Origin: Bryobacterales bacterium
GTDB lineage: Bacteria > Acidobacteriota > Terriglobia > Bryobacterales > Bryobacteraceae
Direction: 5' to 3'
Assembly (NCBI GenBank): GCA_016713735.1
Contig: JADJOP010000005.1
Span: forward strand, 1-64,000
DNA: 64,000 nt
The notes under the pieces are model-generated. The model saw only the letters and a program-made list of their open reading frames with translations. It was not told the origin of the DNA and searched no databases. Below are positions 1-9,872 of this stretch, piece by piece; within the stretch, counting starts at the first letter, position 1; every line of letters begins with the position of its first letter. The translations under genes were made by a program, and so were the position numbers.

Positions 1-1772
1 TCCGGCTGAATCGCCCGCGCCACCCGCACAATCTCCGCCCCCGCGCTCGGCGCATGCCGCACAATCAGCTCCGCCTCCACCCCCGCCTCGCGCAACCGCG
101 CCAAAATCTGCCCAAAATACCCCAGCCCCCGCTCCACCTCCGCCGTCGACGCGATCTCCCCATACACCTGGCTCGTCACCCCTTCTTCCACGTGCACCAG
201 CACGATCTTCGCCCCATGCGCCTTGGCCAAGGCGAGCGCGTGGCTCACCGCCTCCTGGTCGGCTCCACTGTGGTCCAATGGCACCATTAAGGTCCGATAT
301 TGTGGTGCGCTGACCTCAGTAAGCGCCGCCACCGGCTCCGGCAGCGGAATCCCCGATCTCCCCAATTTCTTCAGGTGCTCCGGCAGCCAAGGATGCAGCG
401 ATACCCACAGCAGCAGCGCCCCCAGCGCCGCCGCCAGCGGACCCAGCAGAATCCACAACCACGCCCCCGCCGCCCCAATCCACTCCCCAAACGTCTGGAT
501 CACCAGCCAGATGTTCAACCCCACAATAATTGCCGCCGCCGTCCACGCCAGCGCCTTCACCCAGCGCGCGTTGGCAAACTCGCCCATCAGCGCCCGGTCG
601 CTCGAAAAATGAATCAGCGGAATCACCGCGAACGGCAGTTGCAAACTCAAAATCACCTGGCTCAGGATCAGCAGTTGATAGCTCCCCGCCTCACCGGCGT
701 AGTAAACGGTGAACGCCGCCGGAATGATCGCCAGCGTCCGCGTGATCAACCGCCGCAGCCACGGCCGCATGCGGAAGTTCAGGAACCCCTCCATCACAAT
801 CTGCCCCGCCATCGTCCCCGTCATCGTCGACGATTGCCCGCTGGCCAGCAGCGCAATCGCAAACGCCGCGCTCGCCAGCGTCGTGCCCAACAGTGGCGAC
901 AGCATCTCGTGCGCCTGCTCGATCTCGCTCACCACGATCCCCCGCGAGTAAAACGTCGAAGCGGCCAGAATCAGAATCGCCCCGTTCACCAGCAGCGCCG
1001 CGTTCAGCGCCACCACCGAATCGATCAGGTTATACCGGCAGGCCACCTTCTTCTCCGCCGCTGACTTGCCGATGCGCCGCGTCTGCACCAGCGCCCCATG
1101 CAAATACAGGTTGTGCGGCATCACCGTCGCCCCCAGAATGCCGATGGCCACATAGAGGCTCTCGCCATTGAGCCGCGGCACAAGGCCCTTCACCAGTTCG
1201 CCCAACACCGGCTGCGCCAGCCACATCTCCAGCAGGAAACAGCCTGCAATGATCGAGATCAGCGACAAAATAAAGGCTTCAAACAGCCGGATGCCGAAAT
1301 GCATGAACCACAGGATCAGCAGCGTATCCAATGCCGTTAGCAGCACGCCCGTCAGCAGCGGAATCCCAAACAGCAGCTTGAGCCCGATCGCCGCCCCCAA
1401 CACCTCGGCCAGGTCCATCGCCGCAATCGCGATCTCGCACAACACCCACAACGCCAGCGACACCGGCCGCGGATACGCCTCGCGGCACGCCTGCGCCAAA
1501 TCCCGCCCCGCCACGATGCCCAGCCGCGCGCTCAGCGTCTGCAGCAAAATCGCCATCGCGTTCGACACCACCAGCACCCACAACAACTGGTAGCCAAACC
1601 GCGCCCCACCCTCCAGATCCGTCGCCCAGTTCCCCGGATCCATGTACCCCACGCTTACCAGGTACGCCGGCCCCGCGAACGCAAAAATGCGCTTCCGGAT
1701 CGACGGCTGCGTCGTCTCCACCGAGGCGTGAACCTCGGGCAGTGAGGGCAGGGAATTCGGCGTTCCGCTCAT
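1..1772 (-). CDS. mntH: Nramp-family divalent metal transporter fused to a C-terminal UspA domain (partial)
   Basis: The gene runs off the left edge, so about 590 residues are visible and the C-terminus is missing. Residues 1 to about 450 are a multi-span Nramp/MntH importer, which brings Mn2+/Fe2+ into the cell with protons. The two metal-site motifs are present: DPGN at residues 45-48 (TM1) and MPHN at 218-221 (TM6). After the last membrane helices, a cytosolic UspA-like domain starts near residue 490 with the typical first strand LMVPLDHSG. The start ATG (1770-1772) precedes the Nramp domain by a short polar tail. The gene is divergent from the receptor gene at 1980. Fusion of a metal importer to a nucleotide-binding stress domain suggests gating by cell state, but that is inference. 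No frame break is visible in the part shown. Confidence 0.9.
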   Translation of the reverse strand, partial: MSGTPNSLPSLPEVHASVETTQPSIRKRIFAFAGPAYLVSVGYMDPGNWATDLEGGARFGYQLLWVLVVSNAMAILLQTLSARLGIVAGRDLAQACREAYPRPVSLALWVLCEIAIAAMDLAEVLGAAIGLKLLFGIPLLTGVLLTALDTLLILWFMHFGIRLFEAFILSLISIIAGCFLLEMWLAQPVLGELVKGLVPRLNGESLYVAIGILGATVMPHNLYLHGALVQTRRIGKSAAEKKVACRYNLIDSVVALNAALLVNGAILILAASTFYSRGIVVSEIEQAHEMLSPLLGTTLASAAFAIALLASGQSSTMTGTMAGQIVMEGFLNFRMRPWLRRLITRTLAIIPAAFTVYYAGEAGSYQLLILSQVILSLQLPFAVIPLIHFSSDRALMGEFANARWVKALAWTAAAIIVGLNIWLVIQTFGEWIGAAGAWLWILLGPLAAALGALLLWVSLHPWLPEHLKKLGRSGIPLPEPVAALTEVSAPQYRTLMVPLDHSGADQEAVSHALALAKAHGAKIVLVHVEEGVTSQVYGEIASTAEVERGLGYFGQILARLREAGVEAELIVRHAPSAGAEIVRVARAIQP

Positions 1773-1943
1773 ATAACCTAGGCTGAAACGATCTATTTAA
1801 CCATAGTTCATATCACCCGTCCAGTCCCCTTCTCCCCACCGCACCCGCCCCTGGCCCGGTCTTTTTGACAAAACGAACCCAAACTGCCGTTGCAAACAAA
1901 GCCACTTCCACAATTCGCCCCCCAGTCAGAAGCCAAACCTCCC

Positions 1944-1972
1944 TTGACACCCACCCCCGGATTCCCTACAGT
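1944..1972 (+). promoter_or_regulatory. sigma-70-like promoter of receptor 1, probably leaderless
   Basis: A perfect -35 hexamer TTGACA (1944-1949) is followed by a 17-base spacer and the -10 hexamer TACAGT (1967-1972, four of six matches). The first base of the ATG is at 1980, where transcription from this -10 would be expected to begin, so the mRNA may have no 5' leader. No Shine-Dalgarno sequence precedes the ATG. Confidence 0.55.
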
Positions 1973-1979
1973 CACCCTC

Positions 1980-4900
1980 ATGGCGCCAAGTAAAGCGTTT
2001 ACTCTTGCTCTCACTTTTTCCGCGGCCCTGCTCGCCCAGAACGCCCAAATCACAGGCCGTGTCACCGACAGCCTGCAGGCCGTCGTCGTCGGAGCCGAGG
2101 TCACGGCAACCAATGCCGATACGCAGGTCCCCCGGCGCACCGTCACCAATGAACAGGGGCTCTACTCCATCCCCGGCCTCGCCCCCGGCCCCTACAACCT
2201 CTCCATCGCCAAGTCCGGCTTCCGCACCGAAACCCGCAACGGCCTGCGGCTGATCGTCGACCAGACCGCCACGCTCGACTTCCAGCTCCAGGTGGGCGGC
2301 GTCACCGAGAGCATCGAGGTCTCGGCCCAGGCCGCTCTGCTCGACGCGCAAACCTCCTCGCTCGGCCAGATCATCGACAACACCAAGATCCAGAACATCC
2401 CCCTCAATGGCCGCAGCGCCTTCCGCCTCGTCCAACTCACGCCCGGCGTGCTCACCACCACCGCCGCCTTCGGCCAGTTCGGCGACATCCCCGTCAATAC
2501 AACCTGGGACACCAACTTCTCCATCAACGGCGGCCGCGCCCAGAGCAATGAGGTGCAAATCGACGGCGTGCCGGCCACGGCCGGCTTCTTCAACCAGATC
2601 ACCACCATCCCCTCGATCGAATCCACCCAGGAGTTTAAGGTCCAGAGCAACAACCTGTCGGCCGAGTGGGGGCGCTTCGGCGGCGGCGTGCTCAACGTCA
2701 GCACGCGCTCGGGTACCAACGAGTTCCATGGCTCTGTGTTTGAGTTCCTCCGCAACAGCGCCTTCGACGCCAACGAGTTCTTCAATAAGCGTTCCGGCCG
2801 CGACATCCCGCCCTTCCGCATGAACCAGTTCGGCGGCGCGTTGGGCGGCCCGGTGGTGAAGAACAAGACCTTCTTCTTCGGCGACTACCAGGGCACACGC
2901 TACCGCCGCGGCGACGTCTTCCGCACCTCCCTGCCGACGGCGCTGGAGCGCGCGGGCGACTTCAGTCAAACGTTTGCCGCGAATGGCGCGCTGGTAACGA
3001 TTTATGACCCGCTCAGTTCCTCCACCGCGCGGCTTCCGTTCGCCGGCAACAGGCTGCCCTCGAACCGCGTCAGCCCGATCGCCCAGAAGCTCATCGCCTA
3101 CTACCCGCAGCCCAACGTGCAGGGCGATCCGTTCACCAACTTCAACAACTTCATCTCCAACGCCGGCCGCGCCATCGATAGCGACCAGTTTTCCGTCAAG
3201 GTCGACCACAACTTCAGCGAAACCTGGCGCACCTTCGGCCGCTTCGCGCGCAACAAGACGACGCTGGCCCAGCCCGACTACTTCAACAACGTCGCCACCT
3301 CAGGCACGGGCGCCGTCGGCACGACACCCTTCACGCAGCACACCGCCGCGCTCGACAACACCTTCGTCCTCAGCCCCACCACGCTGCTGAGCGTGCGCTA
3401 CGGCTTCGCCCGCTGGTATCAACTGCGCCAGACGCGCAGCTATGGCTTTGACCAGCGCGAAGTCGGCTTGCCTGCGAGTCTGGTGAGCCAGTTCCAGGTG
3501 CCCGTGTTTCCCCACCACCAACGTCGAACAGTATGCCGCCCTCGGCGGCCAAAGCGTGCTCGACAACGGCAACGACACGCACAGCCTGCTTGCCTCGGTG
3601 ACCAAGACCATCGGACGCCACAATCTGAAATGGGGCGGCGATGTGCGCCTGAAGCGCATCAACTTCTTCAATCTCGGCAACGGCGGCGGCGTCTACAATT
3701 ACACCCGCGTCTTCACGCGCGGCCCCAATCCGAACGTGTTCACCAACACGGGCAGCGCCGTGGCCAGCCTCCTGTTGGGCATTCCCGCTTCCGGCAACGT
3801 GCCCTCCACCGTCGGCACGGCCATGCAGAACTACTACTACGGCTTCTACCTGCAGGACGACATCCGGTTGACGAACAAGCTCACCATGAACATCGGTCTG
3901 CGCTATGAAACCGAGTCGCCCTACACCGAGCGCTACAACCAGATGAACGCCTTCGATGTCGATGTCGCCTCGCCCGTGCGCAACGCCGCCTTCCCAAACC
4001 TCAGCGGCGGGTTGCGCTTCGCCGGCAACGACCTCGGCAGCCGCTATGTCTACAGCTGGGATAAAAACAACATCGCGCCGAGGCTGGGCTTTGCCTACGC
4101 GCTCGGCGCCAAGACCGTGTTGCGCTGGGGCGCCGGCGTCTTTTTCTCTCCCCTCGACATCTCGAACAACGCCGTGGGCTTCACGCCTCCAACGGCTACA
4201 GCGCCACCACGCCGATGCTCGCCTCGCTCGACAATGGCGTCACGCCATTCCGGACGCTGGCTAATCCGTATCCTGACGGGCTCGTGCCGCCCAGCCGCGA
4301 CAGCCTCGGCACCTCTACCTTCCTCGGCCAGGCGCCGCAGGTGTGGGACTCACGCCCCATCACCGGCGAGAACTACCAATGGAACTTCAACGTCCAGCGC
4401 GAACTGCCGTGGGGCGTGCTGGCCGACGTGAGCTACGCCGGCAGCCGCGGCGTCCACCTCGGCTTCCGCAACCGCGAGATGAACGCGCTCGACCCGCAAT
4501 ATCTCTCGCTCGGCACGGGTCTGAACACGCTGGTCGACAACCCGTTCTTCGGCCGCATCCCGGTGGGCACGCTCAGCCAGCAGCGCGTAGCGCGGCGGCA
4601 ACTGCTGCTGCCCATGCCGCAGTTCACCAGCGTCAACAACGTCAACATGACGATGGCCAACTCGGTCTACCACTCGCTGCAGGTGAAGGCCGAGCGGCGG
4701 TTTTCGCGCGGCATCAGTGCGCTGGTGGCCTACACGGCTGGCAAGCTGATCACCGACGCCGCCAGCCAGGTGGCCCCCATCGGGCCGACGGCGCTGGGCA
4801 CGGTGCAGAACTGGTATGACCTGAGGTCCGAGCGCGGGCTTTCCGACATGGACGTTGCGCAGTCGCTCACGGTGAGCTTCGTCGCCGAACTGCCGTTTGG

Positions 4901-5399
4901 CCCTGGCAAAGCCATCGGCGGCACGGCCAAGGGCGTGGCGGCGAAGCTGTTGGAGGGCTGGCAGCTCAACGGGGTCACCAGCTACCGCGGCGGCGTCCCG
5001 CTGGCGCTTTCGGCGCCCATCCCCGGCGGCGGCAACCGCCCCAACTCCACAGGCCTCAGCGCCCGCCTCCCCGGCGGCCGCACCCGTGGCGAACAGATTA
5101 CCCGCTGGTTCGACACCACCCAGTTCACGCTCCCGGCCTCCTTCAGCAATGGCAACGTCGGCCGCGCCCTGCCCGACGTGCGCGGGCCGGAATTCAAAAA
5201 CACCGACCTGTCGCTGATCAAGAACACCACGATCAGGGAGCGCTACACGCTGCAGTTCCGCGCCGAATATTTCAACCTCTTCAACCGCGCCAATCTCGGC
5301 TTGCCGAACACGGCCTTCGGCAGCGGCCAGTTTGGGGCGATCACAGGGACGGTGGGCCTGCCGCGCGTCGGCCAATTGGCCCTGAAACTGAATTTTTGA
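1980..5399 (+). CDS. Oar-like TonB-dependent receptor with N-terminal carboxypeptidase-regulatory domain (two frame breaks)
   Basis: This is an outer-membrane receptor of about 1,140 residues. A signal peptide (MAPSKAFTLALTFSAALLAQ) is followed by a carboxypeptidase-regulatory beta-sandwich (GRVTDS...GAEVTATN, about residues 25-110), a plug-like region with the motifs NGRSAFRLVQLTPGV and NGGRAQSNEVQIDG, and then a long beta-barrel whose C-terminus (YFNLFNRANLG...) is typical of the family. Such proteins import bulky substrates across the outer membrane using TonB; the substrate cannot be predicted. The frame is interrupted twice by single-base changes, near 3515 (a CCCC run) and near 4185, with good homologous sequence resuming in the next frame each time. 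The +1 frame continues NVEQYAALGG after the first break. I consider these sequence errors, but a genuine pseudogene is not excluded. Confidence 0.85.
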
Positions 5400-5407
5400 T
5401 CGAATCC

Positions 5408-5517
5408 CGCACAACGGAGCCGGGCGGCAGAAGACGCCGCCACGGCCCTGTGCGGGCTTGACCGCCACCGCGCACAAAGGAGCCGGGCGGCAAACCGCGA
5501 CGCCACGGCCCTGTGCG
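5408..5517. repeat. two 47-bp palindromic repeats (REP-like), possible bidirectional terminator
   Basis: Two copies of a 47-bp element, at 5408-5454 and 5471-5517, lie 16 bp apart. Each begins CGCACA and ends TGTGCG (inverted), and both share GGAGCCGGGCGGC and CGCCACGGCCC. Only the central loop of about 8 bp and one other base differ. In copy 1 an inner GGCGGC/GCCGCC pair adds a second stem. They lie between the convergent ends of receptor 1 and the zinc-ribbon gene, where paired hairpins could stop transcription from both sides. Confidence 0.7.
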
Positions 5518-5534
5518 CTCGTAAATTCACCCCT

Positions 5535-5753
5535 CTACTTCTTCTTCTCCCGGTTCCACAACTCGCGCGACAGCGACCGCCCGCAAAACGGGCAATAGTG
5601 CAACCCCACATAGCTCGGCCTCTCCTCGCCAAAGCAGAGAAAATAGTCCGTATCAATCTCGGTCAGGATGCGCCCGTTGGCGAGCTTGTGGATAGGCTCG
5701 TTGACCACAAAACCCCGCGAGGCCATTTCGCCAAGCTGTTCGCAGCAGAACAT
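5535..5753 (-). CDS. small zinc-ribbon-like protein
   Basis: This is a 72-residue protein on the minus strand. I chose the ATG at 5751-5753, giving MFCCEQLGEMA at the N-terminus; the frame stays open further upstream to 6023, but that extension overlaps the next gene and looks non-coding. It holds a CC pair near the N-terminus and a CPFCG knuckle near the C-terminus (YCPFCGRSLSREL), consistent with one small zinc site. A TACAAT hexamer ends six bases before the ATG, so the start may be leaderless. Function is unknown. It ends at the twin palindromes. Confidence 0.6.
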   Translation of the reverse strand: MFCCEQLGEMASRGFVVNEPIHKLANGRILTEIDTDYFLCFGEERPSYVGLHYCPFCGRSLSRELWNREKKK

Positions 5754-5877
5754 GGGCCGATTGTAACGTGTGGCCGGGGAAAGCGCCGCACGGGCCATGA
5801 ATCCGTAACTTTGCGCAACGGCGGGCGTCCAATATGAGTCGGGCGTGATATGGTATGGAACAGTTGAGGGCTGGCTC

Positions 5878-6687
5878 ATGAAACTTCGCACAATTGCGAC
5901 GGTGGCCGCCTTGGGTTTAACGCTCTGGAGCGGCCTGTCCGCGTTCCAGCGAGGTCGCGGATTGCGATCCTTCCTCGACGAAGAAGACAACCCGGCGCCC
6001 TTCCCCGCCGACGGCAACGACAAAACCGAATTCGTGTTCGCGCGCCTGCGCTACCCGGCCATGCGCAACGGTTACTGGGGCCGCGCCGGCGGAAGCTGGG
6101 CCACGGACTACCCCAAGGCCGACCGCCAGTTCGTCCAAGGCGTGCGCCGCCTCACGCGCCTCAACATCCGCAGCGTCGAGCACGTGGTCGATCTCGAGTC
6201 CGACGAAATCTACAACTATCCCTGGATCTACGCCACCGAAGTGGGCCGCTGGGGCCTCAACGACGCCCAGGTGAAGAAGCTGCGCGAGTACCTGCTCAAG
6301 GGCGGCTTCATGATGACCGACGACTTCCACGGCACCTTCGAATGGGACATCTTCATGGCCAGCATGCAGAAGGTGTTCCCTGACCGGCCCGTGGTCGAAC
6401 TGGAGAACAAGGATCAGATCTTCCACGCTCTGTACGATCTGGACGACCGCTTTCAGGTGCCGGGCATCCAATATCTCTTCACCGGCCGCGTGGCCGAAAA
6501 CGACGGCTTTCTCGGCCGCTGGCGCGGCATCTACGACGACAAGGGCCGCCTCATGGTCGGCATCTGCCACAATATGGACCTCGGCGACGCCTGGGAATGG
6601 GCCGACCACCCGCAATATCCCGAGCGTTATGCCTCGCTCGCCTACCGCGTGGGCATCAACTACATTGTCTATTCCATGACGCACTAG
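5878..6687 (+). CDS. DUF4159 domain protein, first gene of the MoxR/BatA cluster
   Basis: This encodes about 269 residues. The start ATG at 5878 has a GAGGG Shine-Dalgarno seven bases upstream and opens a signal peptide (MKLRTIATVAALGLTLWSGL). The rest is a DUF4159 domain: FVFARLRYP near the start, WGLNDAQVKKLREYLLKGGFMMTDDFHG in the middle (broken here as LREYLLKGG and MMTDDFHG), and a flavodoxin-like C-terminal part ending NYIVYSM. DUF4159 proteins are commonly found next to MoxR ATPases and VWA proteins in Acidobacteria and relatives, where they are thought to act outside the cytoplasm; no enzymatic activity is established. The next gene starts six bases after the stop, so the two are almost certainly co-transcribed. 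Confidence 0.85.
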   Translation: MKLRTIATVAALGLTLWSGLSAFQRGRGLRSFLDEEDNPAPFPADGNDKTEFVFARLRYPAMRNGYWGRAGGSWATDYPKADRQFVQGVRRLTRLNIRSVEHVVDLESDEIYNYPWIYATEVGRWGLNDAQVKKLREYLLKGGFMMTDDFHGTFEWDIFMASMQKVFPDRPVVELENKDQIFHALYDLDDRFQVPGIQYLFTGRVAENDGFLGRWRGIYDDKGRLMVGICHNMDLGDAWEWADHPQYPERYASLAYRVGINYIVYSMTH

Positions 6688-6693
6688 GACTCG

Positions 6694-8946
6694 ATGTTCG
6701 AACTCCTCTTCCGCTATCCACTCTCGGCGTACGCAAAAGGCGAATGGGTCTTTCTGGCCCGCTGGCCGCTGTGGATGCTGGCGGTGGCGATGCTGGCGGG
6801 CGCGGGCGCGTTGGGGTGGATGTGGTGGCGGCGTCAGGGCGACACGGTGAGCGCCGTGCGCGGCTGGCGCAGTGCAATTTTGTGGGCCTTGCAGGCCGGG
6901 CTGTTGGTTGCGCTCCTGCTGCTGTTGTGGCAGCCCGCCCTCACGCTCACCTCGCTCAAGCCGCAGCAAAACATTGTCGCCGTGGTCGTCGACGACTCGC
7001 GCAGCATGGCCATCAGCGAAGACGGCAAGCGCCGCGGCGAGGCCGCTCGGGCAGCGCTCGAAAGCGGCACGCTCGATGCCTTGAAGAGAAAGTTCCAAAC
7101 GCGCATCTACCGCACCAGCGATGTGTTGGAGCGCGTCGACGATTTGAAGGGCCTCACCATGGCCGGCAAGTCGACGCAACTCGGCGCGTCGCTGCAGCAG
7201 TTGGCCAAGGAGTCGGCCGGACTGCCGCTGGGGGCCGTGGTGCTGGTCACCGATGGCGCGGAAAACTCGGGCGGCCTGGACGCCTCGGCGCTGGCCGACA
7301 TCCGCTCGCGCCGCATTCCCATTCACACCGTGGGCGTGGGCAAGGAGCGGCCCTCGCTTGATATCGAGATCGCCGACGTGGTGGCCCCGGCGCGGGCACT
7401 GGCCGAGTCGCGCATCTCCGTGCAGGTGAACCTGAGCAGCTATGGCGCGGCCGGGCGCAAGGTCCGCGTCACGGCCAAGGACGGCGGCAAGGTGGTGGCG
7501 AGCAAGGAAGTCGAGATCCAGGGCGACGGGCGCGTGCAAAGCGAGACGCTCACCTTCAGCGCCGGAGCGGCCGGGGCGCGCGGCTTCACCTTTTCGGCCG
7601 ACCCGCTGCAAGGCGAGGAGAACACGCTCAACAACGCCGTGCTGCGCCTGGTGAACCTCACCGGCACCAAGCCCAAGGTCCTCTACATTGAGGGCGAGCC
7701 GCGCTGGGAGTTCAAGTTCATCCGCCGCGCCGTGGAAGAGGACAAGTCGATCCAACTGGTGAGCCTGCTGCGCACGACGCAGAACAAGAACTACATCCAG
7801 GGCGTCGACAACGGCAACCGCGACCTCGAACAGGGCTTCCCGGCGAGCGTCGATGAGCTGTTCGGCTACCAGGCGGTGATCATCGGCAGCGTCGAGCTGA
7901 ATTACTTCACCACCGCGCAGCAGGAGCTTCTGAAGCAGTTTGTTGACCGCCGCGGCGGCGGGCTCCTCATGCTCGCCGGGCGTTCGGCGATGAGCGAAGG
8001 CGGCTGGGCGCGCTCGGCGCTCGCCGAAATGCTGCCCGTTTCGCTGCCCGACCGAAAGGGAACCTTCCACCGCGACATGTTGCCAGTAGAGTTAACGGCG
8101 GCGGGCGTGGAAAGTCCGCTCGTCCGGTTGGAAGAAGATTCCGTGAAGAACGCCGCGCGTTGGAAGAAGTTGCCCGCGTTGATGTCCTGGCAGGAGGTGG
8201 GCGCGCCCAAGCCGGGCGCCTCGGTGCTGGCCGAAGTGTCGGGCAAGCGTTCGCCGTTCCTGGTGGTGCAAAACTACGGGCGCGGGCGCACGGCCGTGGT
8301 CGCCGGCGATACCTGGCGCTGGCAGATGCAGCAGCCGGTGGAAGACATGACGCACGAGGTGTTCTGGCGGCAACTGCTGCGCTGGGCCGTGAGCGAATCG
8401 CCGGGCCGCGTGGTGTCGTCCACGCCACGGCAGGTGCTGGTGGATGAAGCGAAGTTGAAGCTCAATGTGGATGTGCGTGACCGCAACTATCTGCCCGCCG
8501 CCGACGCCAAGGTGGAGGTGCGGATTCTCGGCCCGGGAGCCAGCGGCGGCGTTGTCGAGTTGCAGCCCGACCCGGTGACGCCGGGCCAGTATGCCGGCGA
8601 GTGGATGACCGATCGCCCCGGCCAGTTTGTGGCCGAAGCTGTCGCCAAACGCGGCGAGGAAGAAGTGGGCCGCGACGTGTTCACCTTCGAGCGCCAGGAC
8701 GGCGTGGCCGAGAACTTCCACACGCAGCAGAACCGCGACCTGCTGGAGAAGCTGGCCGCGATGACGGGCGGCAAATACTGGCGGCCGAACGATTTGAGCA
8801 AGCTGCCCGATGAAGTCTCGCTCTCCGAGGCCGGCATCACCGTGCGCGAGACAAAAGACCTGTGGAATCTGCCGGTGGTGTTCCTGCTGCTGTGCCTGCT
8901 CAAGGGCGCCGAGTGGCTGCTGCGGCGGAAGTGGGGCGTGGTATGA
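6694..8946 (+). CDS. membrane-anchored VWA-domain protein
   Basis: The protein has 750 residues. Two hydrophobic segments near the N-terminus (around residues 20-42 and 55-80) precede a von Willebrand factor A domain whose metal-site motif DDSRSM lies just after VVAVV. A glutamine-amidotransferase-like fold follows (VDRRGGGLLMLAGRSAM region, around residue 410), then beta-sandwich segments and one C-terminal membrane helix ahead of RRKWGVV. VWA proteins of this type pair with MoxR AAA+ ATPases as adaptors or substrates; most of this one is expected to face the periplasm. An AGGA Shine-Dalgarno precedes the ATG, and the stop overlaps the next start as ATGA, which indicates translational coupling. 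Confidence 0.85.
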   Translation: MFELLFRYPLSAYAKGEWVFLARWPLWMLAVAMLAGAGALGWMWWRRQGDTVSAVRGWRSAILWALQAGLLVALLLLLWQPALTLTSLKPQQNIVAVVVDDSRSMAISEDGKRRGEAARAALESGTLDALKRKFQTRIYRTSDVLERVDDLKGLTMAGKSTQLGASLQQLAKESAGLPLGAVVLVTDGAENSGGLDASALADIRSRRIPIHTVGVGKERPSLDIEIADVVAPARALAESRISVQVNLSSYGAAGRKVRVTAKDGGKVVASKEVEIQGDGRVQSETLTFSAGAAGARGFTFSADPLQGEENTLNNAVLRLVNLTGTKPKVLYIEGEPRWEFKFIRRAVEEDKSIQLVSLLRTTQNKNYIQGVDNGNRDLEQGFPASVDELFGYQAVIIGSVELNYFTTAQQELLKQFVDRRGGGLLMLAGRSAMSEGGWARSALAEMLPVSLPDRKGTFHRDMLPVELTAAGVESPLVRLEEDSVKNAARWKKLPALMSWQEVGAPKPGASVLAEVSGKRSPFLVVQNYGRGRTAVVAGDTWRWQMQQPVEDMTHEVFWRQLLRWAVSESPGRVVSSTPRQVLVDEAKLKLNVDVRDRNYLPAADAKVEVRILGPGASGGVVELQPDPVTPGQYAGEWMTDRPGQFVAEAVAKRGEEEVGRDVFTFERQDGVAENFHTQQNRDLLEKLAAMTGGKYWRPNDLSKLPDEVSLSEAGITVRETKDLWNLPVVFLLLCLLKGAEWLLRRKWGVV

Positions 8947-9869
8947 GGATTGCCTTTCTGGCCTGTGCGCTGGCGGCCTGGCCGCTGGCGGCGGCAACGC
9001 ATTATCTGACCATCTCCGGACTGGGCGGCGAGAAGGACTACGAGCAGCGCTTCTCGGCCCAGGCCAAGGACGTTGAGAAGCTGTTGCGTGGCAGCGGCGG
9101 CGATGTGAACGTGGTCACGCTCTCCGGCAGCGATGCCACGCGCGACCAGATCAAGGCCGCGTTTGAGAAGATCGCCGCCACGGCCAAGGCCGAGGACGCC
9201 TTCGTGCTGCTGCTGATCGGCCACGGCAGCTTTGATGGGGCCGAATACAAGTTCAACATCCCCGGGCCGGATTACTCGGGCACGGAACTGGCCGCGCTGT
9301 GCGATAAGGTGCCGGCCGGGCGGCAGTTGGTTGTGAACACGACCAGCGCCAGCGGCGGCTCGCTCGAAGCCCTGCAGCGCGCCAAGCGCGCCGTGATCCT
9401 GGCCACCAAGGCGGGCAGCGAACGCAACGCCACCGTGTTTGCCCGCTACTGGGTGGAGGCGCTGCGCGATCCGTCGGCCGATTCGGACAAGAACGAAGTG
9501 GTCTCGGCGCTGGAAGCCTACCGCTTTGCCGACCGCAAGACGGTGGAGTTCTACGAAACGAATAAGCGGCTGGCCACCGAGCACGCCGTGATGGAAGACA
9601 CAGGCGCGGGCGAAGGCGTCCGCGCGCCTTCGACGGCCAACGGCCAGGGATTGCTCGCGGCCTCGTTCCCGCTATTGCGCATTGGCAGCGCGCAGAGGGC
9701 GGCGGCTGATCCGGCCAAGCGCCAGTTGCTCGTGCGCAAGGAGCAGATCGAACAGCGCATTGACAAGCTGAAGTATGAGAAGGCGGCGATGGCGCTCGAG
9801 GATTACCGCAAGCAGATGTCGGCGGCGCTGATCGAGCTTGCGCGTCTGCAAGAGGAGTTGGATAAATAA
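8943..9869 (+). CDS. secreted caspase-fold protein lacking the catalytic cysteine
   Basis: This is a 308-residue protein with a signal peptide (MRIAFLACALAAWPLAAA). The N-terminal half has a caspase/legumain-like fold: the strand FVLLLIGHGSFDG carries the conserved His (residue 94). The second strand, where C13-type and caspase-like proteases read A-C-Y-S-G, reads TTSASGG (residues 133-139), so the nucleophile position is Ser 135. This suggests a dead or altered protease. The C-terminal 60 residues form a charged amphipathic helix (KEQIEQRIDKLKYEKAAM) that may be a coiled coil. It starts inside the stop codon of the VWA gene (ATGA overlap) and ends three bases before the next ATG, so it is part of the same operon. 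Confidence 0.75.
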   Translation: MRIAFLACALAAWPLAAATHYLTISGLGGEKDYEQRFSAQAKDVEKLLRGSGGDVNVVTLSGSDATRDQIKAAFEKIAATAKAEDAFVLLLIGHGSFDGAEYKFNIPGPDYSGTELAALCDKVPAGRQLVVNTTSASGGSLEALQRAKRAVILATKAGSERNATVFARYWVEALRDPSADSDKNEVVSALEAYRFADRKTVEFYETNKRLATEHAVMEDTGAGEGVRAPSTANGQGLLAASFPLLRIGSAQRAAADPAKRQLLVRKEQIEQRIDKLKYEKAAMALEDYRKQMSAALIELARLQEELDK

Positions 9870-9872
9870 GCG

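Noticed and set aside
1773..1790. Palindrome centred on CCTAGG just upstream of the mntH ATG as a MntR/DtxR-type operator
   Set aside because: The arms match poorly beyond the six-base core and no consensus for this lineage could be applied without a search.
1926..3209. Long open frame antisense to receptor 1
   Set aside because: It is a mirror of a GC-rich coding frame; its composition (Arg, Gly, Ala, Val) and lack of domain motifs mark it as a shadow. The same applies to the long antisense frames at 5917-8070, 14065-16023 and 17681-19759.
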